NCBI GenBank assembly: GCA_007131895.1
Contig: SLPR01000298.1
Coordinates: forward strand, 1 to 7,998
DNA length: 7,998 bases
Direction: 5' to 3'
Origin: Bacteroidales bacterium
GTDB taxonomy: Bacteria > Bacteroidota > Bacteroidia > Bacteroidales > UBA7960
Part shown: positions 1-6,265 of the stretch, one piece after another
How the letters are laid out: every line of letters begins with the position of its first letter
How positions within the stretch are numbered: the stretch's first letter is position 1
Translations under genes and position numbers: made by a program
The notes under the pieces: generated by a model
What the model saw: only the letters and a program-made list of their open reading frames with translations
What the model was told of the DNA's origin: nothing
Database searches by the model: none

Positions 1-1
1 C

Positions 2-82
2 AACCCCACTGTGAACATCAGCATAGCAGGCTCCGGAGCTATTCATCATACAGAACAAGATTTTCATTTTAACAAAGAGTAG
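2..82 (+). CDS. 3' end of a probable head-GIN (DUF2807) protein, partial
   Basis: Only the last 26 codons and the TAG stop lie in the window; the gene begins upstream. The readable tail includes NPTVNISIAGSGAI followed by a polar end (HHTEQDFHFNKE). It matches the last solenoid rung of the two complete DUF2807 proteins downstream, DPENVRTSTSGAGSI and EPASVKVKTSGMASI, which share an acidic or amide residue, Pro, a Val, then S-x-G-x-[GA]-[SA]-I. The other two forward frames give no family-like peptide and stop at 72 and 12. A strong terminator begins 57 bases after the stop, as expected for a gene end. The assignment rests on one rung, so the family call is probable rather than certain. No localisation signal can be seen because the N-terminus is missing. 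Confidence 0.6.
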   Translation, partial: NPTVNISIAGSGAIHHTEQDFHFNKE

Positions 83-139
83 CATCCCATAACCTGCATT
101 TCTTTTTTGGCGCAAGCAGCCCCCTTCATTACTGTTTAT

Positions 140-183
140 CAAATTGCCTTCAATCTTTTGGGTTTGAAGGCAATTTGGTTTTT
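140..183 (+). terminator. Rho-independent terminator after the upstream partial gene
   Basis: A perfect 14-bp stem (CAAATTGCCTTCAA at 140-153 pairs with TTGAAGGCAATTTG at 164-177) has a 10-base loop. One G and five Ts (179-183) follow. There is no matching A-tract before the left arm, so it should act on the + strand only, ending the gene whose stop is at 80-82. Confidence 0.85.
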
Positions 184-223
184 GTCTGTTAAAAATATCC
201 TTCAGGGGTAACAACATATTTTT

Positions 224-231
224 TAACTTTG
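224..231 (+). promoter_or_regulatory. Candidate Bacteroidota -7 promoter element for the cyclophilin gene
   Basis: TAACTTTG is an exact match to the phylum's TAnnTTTG -7 consensus. It lies 133 bases before the cyclophilin start and 40 bases after the terminator, where a promoter is expected. The -33 position 19 bp upstream holds TTCA (201-204), a weak fit to TTTG. The -7 element alone supports the call, and the resulting leader of about 125 bases is longish. Bases 83-364 show no convincing coding sequence. Confidence 0.45.
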
Positions 232-364
232 AGGTCGGTTTTTTACCGGAAAATCATTTCAGGCAGCTTATTACAGAAACAGCTGCTCATAGCATTTCCG
301 GCAATAAGCATTTTCCCGGAAAGGGTGCAAGACACATGATTTTAAACCATTAAACAGATTCAAA

Positions 365-1057
365 ATGAAGAAAAACGTTTTTTTTACAGCTTTGTTATTG
401 GGGTTTTTCTGCAGCTGCGGATTATCAACAGCCAACAACCAGGGCGAAGAAATCCATGAAACAGAAAATCGCCAAAGGGTACTTTTATCCACCTCTCATG
501 GCGACATTACCATAGAACTTTACAACGAGACTCCGCTGCACCGTGACAACTTCCTTAAGCTTGCAGAAGAAGGTTTTTATGACGGGACACTTTTTCACCG
601 GGTCATCAAGGATTTTATGATTCAGGGGGGTGACCCACACTCCAGGGATGCCGAACCTGGTGAAAGACTGGGCGTAGGAGGCCCGGGATATACCATTCCT
701 GCTGAATTTGTGCAGGGAAAATTTCATCATAAAGGTGCCGTAGCAGCTGCCAGGCAAGGCGACCAGGCAAACCCCAGGAAAGAATCCTCAGGCTCACAGT
801 TTTACATTGTACAGGGCAGAATCGTTCCATCTCAGGAACTCGACATGATTGAGCAGAGAGCCGGGAAAGCTTTTTCCAATGAGCAGAGGCTGGCTTATAC
901 CACCGAAGGAGGTGTCCCACATCTTGACGATGAATACACTGTGTTTGGGAGAGTGATAAAAGGGATGGAAGTGATTGACCGGATTGCATCTTTACAGACA
1001 GATGGGGCCAACAGACCGCTGGAAGATGTTTCAGTGACCATGACAATAGTGCAATAA
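365..1057 (+). CDS. Lipoprotein-type cyclophilin peptidyl-prolyl cis-trans isomerase
   Basis: This 230-residue cyclophilin should catalyse cis-trans isomerisation of X-Pro bonds in proteins outside the cytoplasm. Residues 1-18 form a Lys-starting hydrophobic signal ending FCSC, so Cys18 (or Cys16) is a likely lipidation site, although the lipobox is not canonical. The cyclophilin domain runs from about residue 38 to 230. The active-site block FHRVIKDFMIQGGD (77-90) supplies Arg79, Phe84 and Gln87, GSQFYIV (143-149) follows, and YTVFGRVIKGMEVIDRI closes the fold. The segment at about 151-190 is longer than in short bacterial cyclophilins such as PpiB. The position equivalent to human CypA Trp121 appears to be His187 (HLD instead of WLD), so weak cyclosporin binding is inferred. 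The ATG at 365 is chosen because it opens directly into the signal peptide. pheS follows after 102 bases with no terminator, so read-through is possible. Confidence 0.93.
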   Translation: MKKNVFFTALLLGFFCSCGLSTANNQGEEIHETENRQRVLLSTSHGDITIELYNETPLHRDNFLKLAEEGFYDGTLFHRVIKDFMIQGGDPHSRDAEPGERLGVGGPGYTIPAEFVQGKFHHKGAVAAARQGDQANPRKESSGSQFYIVQGRIVPSQELDMIEQRAGKAFSNEQRLAYTTEGGVPHLDDEYTVFGRVIKGMEVIDRIASLQTDGANRPLEDVSVTMTIVQ

Positions 1058-1159
1058 CAATCTGATTATCCTTAACAGGGTATGCCCGCATGAAACAAAG
1101 CAAACGTGCACAAACGTTCACATCGCCGGGCAGAATAGTAAACCATTTTAAGATTTGAG

Positions 1160-2191
1160 ATGAGAGAAAAAATAGAAGAATTACTGATTGAGGTTGAGGG
1201 GTTTCATGCAGAAAATCCCGCTGCAGTAGAGGATTTCCGCATAAAAATGCTTTCCAAAAAAGGATTGATCAGCGAGTTGTTCAACGACTTCAGGACCCTC
1301 TCACCGGAAGATAAAAAGGTGGTGGGGCAGCAGCTTAATGCATTGAAAACAAAAGCCCTTGAGAAAGTCAACACGCTGAAAGAGCAAATGGAAGAAACGA
1401 TCAATCAGCAGAAAGCCTCCGGCAAGTATCCTGACCTGAGTCTTCCGGCAGATTTTGCCTTGTCGGGAAGCCGGCACCCCATATCCATCGTGCGCAACCA
1501 AATCAACAGCATTTTTGAAAAAATCGGATTTGTCATCTCAGAGGGCCCGGAAATAGAGGACGACTCGCACAACTTTTCGGCATTGAATTTTGCAGAGGAG
1601 CATCCGGCAAGGGATATGCAGGATACTTTCTTTGTGGAAAAAAATCCTGATATCGCACTACGCACTCACACCTCTTCGGTACAGGTCAGGGTAATGAAAA
1701 ACCAGCAGCCCCCCATCAGAACCATCTCTCCGGGAAGGGTTTTCCGCAATGAAGCCATTTCTGCCCGCGCCCATTGTATTTTTCACCAGGTAGAAGGTCT
1801 CTATATTGACAAAGGCGTTTCCTTTGCTGACCTGCGCCATGTGCTGGATCATTTTGCCAGGGAATTTTTTGGTGCAGATGCACGAATCCGTTTGCGTCCC
1901 TCCTACTTTCCCTTTACTGAGCCCAGCGCAGAGGTAGATGTTTCCTGCCCCTTTTGCAAAGGCAAAGGTTGCAATATCTGTAAAGGATCGGGATGGGTAG
2001 AAATCATGGGTTGTGGCATGGTTGACCCCAATGTGCTCGAAAATTGCAATATCGACAGCAAGGTTTATTCAGGATATGCTTTTGGAATGGGAATAGAACG
2101 TATTACCATGCTCAAGTACCTGGTAAATGATTTGAGACTCTATTTTGAAAATGACGTGAGATTTCTAAGGCAATTTTCTTCAGCCCACTGA
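1160..2191 (+). CDS. pheS: Phenylalanine--tRNA ligase, alpha subunit
   Basis: The protein is the catalytic alpha subunit of the cytoplasmic (alpha-beta)2 enzyme that charges tRNA-Phe, a class II synthetase. Its 343 residues compare with 327 in E. coli. Residues 1-90 form the helical, coiled-coil-like tRNA-binding arm. The core begins near 100, with GPEIEDDSHNF (129-139) in the motif 1 region. Motif 2 runs FRNE (195-198) to FHQVEG (208-213), and motif 3 is GYAFGMGIER (305-314), ending LRLYFENDVRFLRQF as in other PheS. An insert with CPFC (263-266) and CNIC (271-274) looks like a metal-binding knuckle; similar inserts occur in PheS of Bacteroidota and Chlamydiae. The beta-subunit gene pheT does not follow, so it must lie elsewhere. 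The start lacks a Shine-Dalgarno sequence, which is usual here. No exact promoter was found in the 102-base gap, so co-transcription with the cyclophilin gene is possible. Confidence 0.98.
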   Translation: MREKIEELLIEVEGFHAENPAAVEDFRIKMLSKKGLISELFNDFRTLSPEDKKVVGQQLNALKTKALEKVNTLKEQMEETINQQKASGKYPDLSLPADFALSGSRHPISIVRNQINSIFEKIGFVISEGPEIEDDSHNFSALNFAEEHPARDMQDTFFVEKNPDIALRTHTSSVQVRVMKNQQPPIRTISPGRVFRNEAISARAHCIFHQVEGLYIDKGVSFADLRHVLDHFAREFFGADARIRLRPSYFPFTEPSAEVDVSCPFCKGKGCNICKGSGWVEIMGCGMVDPNVLENCNIDSKVYSGYAFGMGIERITMLKYLVNDLRLYFENDVRFLRQFSSAH

Positions 2192-2258
2192 TGACCTCAA
2201 TTATGTAATATCGGATTTTGCTGTTGGCGGCTATTTTTTAAAAAACCATACAATTCTC

Positions 2259-2480
2259 ATGTTAGATTTATTGATTTTAATTACAATTGTATTTTCAGCC
2301 ATACTATGGGTTTGGGCAGCATACGATATTAATAAAACAAGAATTAGATTTAAAGTAACCCAACTATGGCTTCTTCTTGTATTTATTTTTCCTGTATTAG
2401 GACCCATAATGTATTTTCAGATGAAAAGAAAGCGAAAACCCAATCGATTTCCGACAAAAAGAATATCCGGAATTGCCTGA
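2259..2480 (+). CDS. Small two-helix membrane protein, PLDc_N type
   Basis: This 73-residue protein has two hydrophobic helices, about residues 2-22 (LLILITIVFSAILWVWAAY) and 35-54 (LWLLLVFIFPVLGPIMYF), followed by a strongly basic tail (KRKRKPNRFPTKR). The pattern of a first helix, a short polar loop with Asp/Lys/Arg, then W-x-L-x-x-x-x-x-P-x-x-G-P-x-x-Y-F is typical of PLDc_N, the membrane anchor found at the N-terminus of cardiolipin synthases. Here it stands alone with no phospholipase D catalytic HKD domain downstream, because a stop and then a terminator follow. Stand-alone proteins of this type are common and have no established function. By the positive-inside rule the basic tail should be cytoplasmic. 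The gene starts 67 bases after pheS without a visible terminator between them, so it may be carried on the pheS transcript. Confidence 0.8.
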   Translation: MLDLLILITIVFSAILWVWAAYDINKTRIRFKVTQLWLLLVFIFPVLGPIMYFQMKRKRKPNRFPTKRISGIA

Positions 2481-2527
2481 AAAAAATCTTTGCCCCGAAA
2501 GATCATCAGGTCCCATGAAAAGCTTTC

Positions 2528-2563
2528 AAAAGGCAGTCTGTTTCAGGCTGCCTTTTTTATTTT
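2528..2563 (+). terminator. Rho-independent terminator closing the cyclophilin-pheS-PLDc_N unit
   Basis: AAAAGGCAGTCTG (2528-2540) pairs with CAGGCTGCCTTTT (2544-2556) over 13 bp with one G-U pair and a three-base loop. A T-rich run (TTTTTTATTTT) overlaps and follows the right arm. It lies 48 bases after the stop of the small membrane protein gene. Confidence 0.88.
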
Positions 2564-2564
2564 G

Positions 2565-2592
2565 TTTCAAAACAACGATAAATGTTTTGAAA
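2565..2592 (+). promoter_or_regulatory. Perfect inverted repeat over the -33 element, candidate operator
   Basis: TTTCAAAACA (2565-2574) and TGTTTTGAAA (2583-2592) are exact reverse complements separated by eight bases. No T-run follows on either strand, so it does not look like a terminator. Its right arm contains the TTTG used as the -33 element of the promoter called for the DUF2807 genes, which is where a dimeric regulator could compete with RNA polymerase. The operator role is inference. Confidence 0.45.
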
Positions 2593-2616
2593 AAAATTCC
2601 TCCCCCTGTAACTTTC
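2586..2616 (+). promoter_or_regulatory. Promoter candidate for the two DUF2807 genes
   Basis: A TTTG -33 element (2586-2589) is followed after exactly 19 bases by TAACTTTC (2609-2616), seven of eight matches to TAnnTTTG. The spacing equals that of the pta promoter in this window. Transcription would start near 2620, giving a leader of about 55-60 bases. Confidence 0.55.
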
Positions 2617-2678
2617 CCCTCCCCCTTCACGTCATAAAACTGAAACAACAGAAATAATCCACAAAAAACTGATTGGTT

Positions 2679-3407
2679 ATGGAAAAAAAAACTTATAATT
2701 TACCCATTTTCATTGCACTGCTGGCAACAGCACTCATGCTGCAGTCATGTGTTTATGATGTAAATGCCATAAAAGGAAACAAAAACATTGTAACCGTTGA
2801 AAACAACCTGGCACCTTTTGAATCGCTAAAGATATCAGGCATTTTTAAGGTGCATCTTACAGAAGGAAGTTCTCCTTATATAAAAATCGAAACAGATGAA
2901 AATATCCAAGAGTATATAACTGTAGAAGTTCGCAACAACACCTTGTATCTGGGCATGGACAAAGGCAGCTACGACCCCTCCCGACTGGAAGTTTATATTA
3001 CTGCCAACCCATTGAAAAAGATTGACATATCAGGTGCTGCCAGCCTTACTTCTGAAACCATCCTGACCGGAGAAACCCTTATGATTATAACAAGTGGTGC
3101 CAGCAATGCAGATATTGAAATACAATCAGAAAAGCTTAAAACCCGTGTGTCCGGGGCGGGAAAAATCAACATCCGTGGAGAAACCAGCCAGCATGACATC
3201 CAAATCAGTGGAGTTGCCTCCATTAACTGCCGCGAGCTTTACACAGAAAAAACCAAATTATCTATCAGTGGAGCAGGATCAGCAAGAGTGCACGCAACTG
3301 AATCCCTCGATGCAACTGTAAGCGGAGTGGGTTCTGTCCGATACTCGGGTGACCCTGAAAATGTGCGCACCAGCACTTCCGGAGCAGGGAGCATTAAACC
3401 TGTATAA
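2679..3407 (+). CDS. Head-GIN domain (DUF2807) lipoprotein
   Basis: This 242-residue predicted lipoprotein begins with a Lys-rich N-terminus, a hydrophobic stretch and the lipobox LQSC, putting the lipidated cysteine at residue 24. No clear surface-export signal follows it. Residues about 40-242 are a DUF2807 domain (Pfam: putative auto-transporter adhesin, head GIN domain), starting with PFESLKISGIFKVHLTEGSS. Seven SG motifs (SGA or SGV) fall at 118, 139, 158, 177, 197, 215 and 234, a period of 18-21 residues that fits turns of a beta-solenoid. The ATG at 2679 is preferred over an in-frame TTG at 2673 because it opens directly into the signal. The paralogue follows after 77 bases with no terminator, so the two are probably one transcript. 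The function of the family is unknown; adhesion is only a database name. Confidence 0.9.
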   Translation: MEKKTYNLPIFIALLATALMLQSCVYDVNAIKGNKNIVTVENNLAPFESLKISGIFKVHLTEGSSPYIKIETDENIQEYITVEVRNNTLYLGMDKGSYDPSRLEVYITANPLKKIDISGAASLTSETILTGETLMIITSGASNADIEIQSEKLKTRVSGAGKINIRGETSQHDIQISGVASINCRELYTEKTKLSISGAGSARVHATESLDATVSGVGSVRYSGDPENVRTSTSGAGSIKPV

Positions 3408-3484
3408 AACCATCGTTCATATATCAGAAAACAAGAAAAATCCCTTTAGCAACCATGATTACTAACTTTTTAAAAAGCACAAAC

Positions 3485-4924
3485 ATGAAAACTTTACATG
3501 CAATAAAAACGACTCTTTTGTTACTTTTCGCGGCTCCCCTTTTGCTATCCGCCCAGGAGGTAAGCCAGGTAAGAGAAACCGGCCCATTTTCAGCCATCGA
3601 CGCCGGAAGTATTTTCAAAATTGAACTCATTCAGGGAGAAAACCATTTTGTGGAGATAACCAGTAGTGAAAATCATATGGAGAATATTACCACACGTGTA
3701 AAAAACGGTGTTCTCCAGCTGAATTTCACAGGCTCGGCAAGGAATGTCAAAGCTTCGGTTACCATTATCACTCCCGAAATCAACAGCATCAAACTTAGCG
3801 GGGCAGTTTCTCTCACCGGTACCAACGTTATTGAAAGCCCCTCGCTGGAATTAAACCTTTCCGGAGCCACCTCTGCAACCCTTGAGGTAAACACCGGCGA
3901 GCTGGACACCAAACTCTCCGGAGCTGCCAACCTCACCATTTCTGGAACAGCAGAAAACCACACCGCAAGCGCCAGTGGAGCCTCCCAGATAAGAGCACAG
4001 CAACTCAATACCCTGACTACCAATGTTAAGGTAAGTGGGGCCTCCCATGCAAGGATTAATGCCAGCGAAAAAATTGATGCAACTGCCAGTGGAACATCCA
4101 AAGTATCCTATGACAAAGAGCCCGCTTCTGTAAAGGTAAAAACATCAGGTATGGCTTCCATTAACGGCACCCAGGCGCATCTGATCGAAGAATCCTATTC
4201 CGGAGATACAACAAGAATAAGGATTGGAAGCCGCGACCTTGTCATTATTGATGATGAGGGTAAAGATAAGATGCGCATACAAAGAAGAGGCAGATCTTTT
4301 CGCAATAACTGGTCAGGATTCGAGCTGGGTATCAACGGCTATCTTTCCCCCTCCAACGACCTTAACCTGCAGGGAGATGCCGAACTTATTGACCTTAGGT
4401 ATGAAAAATCGGTTATTGTAAACATCAACTTTTTTCAGCAAAGCTTCCCGCTTATCAAAAACAACCTAGGGGTTTATACCGGTGTAGGATTGTCTTTCAA
4501 CAATTACCGTTTTGACAACCAGACACGTATTGTTCATAACAGGGAAGGCCTCACATTTTTTGAAGATGAGAACCCCATGCGCAAAAACAAACTTACCCTC
4601 ACCTGGATTACTGTGCCTCTGATGCTGGAATTACAAACCGATGGCCGGAAGCGTTCTGAAAGATTTCACATGGCCGGAGGTATGGTTTTGGGAACACGCA
4701 TCGGTACGCACACCAAATATGTTTACGACGACCAGGGTAAAAAACGCAAGGAAAAGGACTACAACAACTTCCATGTTCCTCCTTTCAGGTTTGATCTACA
4801 GGGAAGAATCGGATGGGGAAGAGTTAATCTTTTTGCCAACTACTCTCTCAACAGTTTGTTCCTTGCAGACAAAGGACCAGAACTATATCCTTTTAGTGTA
4901 GGAATCAGATTGGTTAACTGGTAA
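3485..4924 (+). CDS. DUF2807 (head-GIN) domain fused to a C-terminal outer-membrane beta-barrel-like region
   Basis: This 479-residue exported protein has three parts. Residues 1-23 are a Sec signal peptide ending LLLSA before Gln24. Residues about 33-228 are a DUF2807 solenoid with SG motifs at 105, 126, 145, 164, 184, 202 and 221. After a charged linker (about 235-272, including RRGR), residues about 275-479 look like an outer-membrane barrel: alternating-pattern strands such as SGFELGINGYLS, LGVYTGVGLSFNNYRF, LTWITVPLMLELQ and FHMAGGMVLGTRIG, charged loops, and a final strand YPFSVGIRLVNW ending in Trp. The barrel resembles the PorT/OMP_b-brl_2 class, but this is judged by pattern only. 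The ATG at 3485 is preferred over an in-frame ATG at 3455 because it gives a normal signal peptide. Gene order and shared domain suggest it works with the preceding lipoprotein. The function is unknown. Confidence 0.88.
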   Translation: MKTLHAIKTTLLLLFAAPLLLSAQEVSQVRETGPFSAIDAGSIFKIELIQGENHFVEITSSENHMENITTRVKNGVLQLNFTGSARNVKASVTIITPEINSIKLSGAVSLTGTNVIESPSLELNLSGATSATLEVNTGELDTKLSGAANLTISGTAENHTASASGASQIRAQQLNTLTTNVKVSGASHARINASEKIDATASGTSKVSYDKEPASVKVKTSGMASINGTQAHLIEESYSGDTTRIRIGSRDLVIIDDEGKDKMRIQRRGRSFRNNWSGFELGINGYLSPSNDLNLQGDAELIDLRYEKSVIVNINFFQQSFPLIKNNLGVYTGVGLSFNNYRFDNQTRIVHNREGLTFFEDENPMRKNKLTLTWITVPLMLELQTDGRKRSERFHMAGGMVLGTRIGTHTKYVYDDQGKKRKEKDYNNFHVPPFRFDLQGRIGWGRVNLFANYSLNSLFLADKGPELYPFSVGIRLVNW

Positions 4925-4942
4925 TCAACTAACCACTAATGC

Positions 4943-4974
4943 AAAAAGGGTGCTTTGAGGCACCCTTTTTTTTT
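4943..4974. terminator. Bidirectional terminator between the convergent DUF2807 and pta-ackA units
   Basis: AAAAAGGGTGC (4943-4953) pairs perfectly with GCACCCTTTTT (4960-4970) around a six-base loop. Nine Ts (4966-4974) serve the + strand, and the five As at 4943-4947 give a U-tract for the - strand. It lies 18 bases past the + gene's stop and 21 bases past the ackA stop on the opposite strand. Confidence 0.88.
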
Positions 4975-4995
4975 GTTCATGAAATATGGAAGTTA

Positions 4996-6222
4996 TTAAA
5001 TATCTTCCTTTTCTTCTTTGTGCGAAACAATTCTTAAGGTATCGTGTGCAATCACCAGTTCCTCGTTGGTAGGAACCACCATCACTTTTACTTTTGAATC
5101 ATGCTTTGAAATCATATCAAGCTTTCCGCGCAAGCCGGTATTCTTTTCCGAATCGAAATTCACACCCAGAAATTCCAGACCTTTACAAATGATTTCTCTG
5201 GTTTCAGGCCCATTCTCGCCAACTCCCCCGGTGAAAACAATCATATCTACTCCACCCATAGCGGCCGCATAAGCTCCAATATATTTTTTAATGCGGTAGA
5301 AATACATTTCAAGAGCAAGGTCAGCTCTCTTGTGACCTTCTTTCCAGGCTGCAATTTCAATATCTCTCATATCTGAAGAAACACCGGAAACACCCAGCAT
5401 ACCACTCTTCTTGTTGATAAGGTTATTGGCATCTTCAAGAGAAAGTCCTTTTTTCTTCATGATATAAAGCAGTGCGCCCAGATCGAGGTCTCCAGTGCGG
5501 GTGCCCATGATAAGACCTTCTACAGGAGTAAGACCCATCGAAGTGTCAACTGACTTGCCGTTTTTGATGGCGCAGATGGAAGCTCCATTTCCCAGGTGAC
5601 AAGTAATGGCTTTCACATTGTCGCGTCGCATAAACAGGGCATCACAGGCGGTCTGGAACACAAACTTGTGGCTGGTGCCATGAAAACCGTAGCGGCGTAT
5701 TTTATCATTCTCGTACAATTCATAAGGCAAAGCATACATATAGGCATGCTGTGGGATTGTCTGATGGAATGCGGTATCAAAAACAGCTACCTGAGGAACC
5801 TGAGGCATCAGCTTTTCCATGCTTACAATACCATTGAGGTTGGCAGGGTTGTGCAGAGGTGCTAATTCTATAACATCTTCAATATTTTTCTTCACATCGT
5901 CTGTTATCAATGCACTGGCACTGAAATTTTCACCTCCATGAGCCACACGGTGCCCTACGGCCAGAATTTCTTTCACATCACCAATCACACCATAGTCAGG
6001 ATCAAGCAACACCTTAAGAATCAAATTGATTCCGGTTTCATGGTCAGGTATATCCTGGATCAGGAAATAATTGTCCTTGGCTTTAGCCTGGTGTTTGAGC
6101 TCGCTGTCTTTCAAACCTACTCTTTCGAGCATACCTTTGGCCAGCAATTCAGCATTGTTGGCCATGTTAATCATCTGATACTTAATGGAAGAACTTCCGC
6201 AGTTAAGAACTAAGATTTTCAT
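4996..6222 (-). CDS. ackA: Acetate kinase
   Basis: The 408-residue cytoplasmic enzyme converts acetyl phosphate and ADP to acetate and ATP, the energy-yielding last step of acetate fermentation; it is reversible. Length and motifs fit the family (about 400 residues, ASKHA fold). The N-terminal signature is MKILVLNCGSSSIKYQ with Asn7. GHRVAHGGE carries Arg92, FDTAF Asp149, RRYGFHGTSH His181, HLGNGAS Asn212, and MGTRTGDLDLG Arg242. FTGGVGENGPETR and PTNEEL (Glu387) lie near the C-terminus. These correspond to the catalytic residues studied in the Methanosarcina enzyme, shifted by one and later by about three positions. The gene lies 43 bases downstream of pta with no terminator between, so the pair is an operon. 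The bases before the ATG are A-rich without a Shine-Dalgarno sequence. The last residues (HKEEKEDI) form a charged tail. Confidence 0.98.
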   Translation of the reverse strand: MKILVLNCGSSSIKYQMINMANNAELLAKGMLERVGLKDSELKHQAKAKDNYFLIQDIPDHETGINLILKVLLDPDYGVIGDVKEILAVGHRVAHGGENFSASALITDDVKKNIEDVIELAPLHNPANLNGIVSMEKLMPQVPQVAVFDTAFHQTIPQHAYMYALPYELYENDKIRRYGFHGTSHKFVFQTACDALFMRRDNVKAITCHLGNGASICAIKNGKSVDTSMGLTPVEGLIMGTRTGDLDLGALLYIMKKKGLSLEDANNLINKKSGMLGVSGVSSDMRDIEIAAWKEGHKRADLALEMYFYRIKKYIGAYAAAMGGVDMIVFTGGVGENGPETREIICKGLEFLGVNFDSEKNTGLRGKLDMISKHDSKVKVMVVPTNEELVIAHDTLRIVSHKEEKEDI

Positions 6223-6265
6223 TCTGTAGCTTTTTTTTAAAAAATGTTATATTATCTGTAAACAA

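Noticed and set aside
615..1121. 168-codon open frame on the - strand over the cyclophilin gene
   Set aside because: It lies antisense to a clearly conserved cyclophilin, and its translation (Cys, Arg and Ser rich, no domain pattern) looks like a frame shadow.
1090..1158. 22-codon ORF before pheS as a phenylalanine attenuator peptide
   Set aside because: It has only two non-adjacent Phe codons, and no terminator hairpin with a U-run follows before pheS.
2232..2245. TATTTTTTAAAAAA as a pheS terminator or a promoter for the small membrane protein
   Set aside because: It is only an A/T palindrome without a GC stem, and no -33 element lies at a suitable distance.
2673..2681. TTG start six bases before the ATG of the first DUF2807 gene
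   Set aside because: The ATG at 2679 gives a standard lipoprotein signal; the TTG adds only two residues and has no ribosome-binding signal.
3463..3470. TAACTTTT as a separate promoter for the second DUF2807 gene
   Set aside because: It imperfectly matches the -7 consensus, has no TTTG upstream at the right distance, and would leave almost no leader before ATG 3485.
3455..3484. Earlier in-frame ATG for the DUF2807-barrel protein
   Set aside because: It would place ten polar residues before a normal Lys-starting signal peptide that begins at ATG 3485.
3673..4101. 142-codon open frame on the - strand over the second DUF2807 gene
   Set aside because: Its low-complexity Ala/Val/Leu/Ser composition comes from the repetitive SG coding of the + strand; no start signal or family resemblance.
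3780..4170. Repeated GGAGC/GGTGCC-like DNA in the DUF2807 gene as a CRISPR or tandem DNA repeat
   Set aside because: The repeats are degenerate at DNA level and in frame with the protein's SG rungs; there are no uniform repeats with unique spacers.
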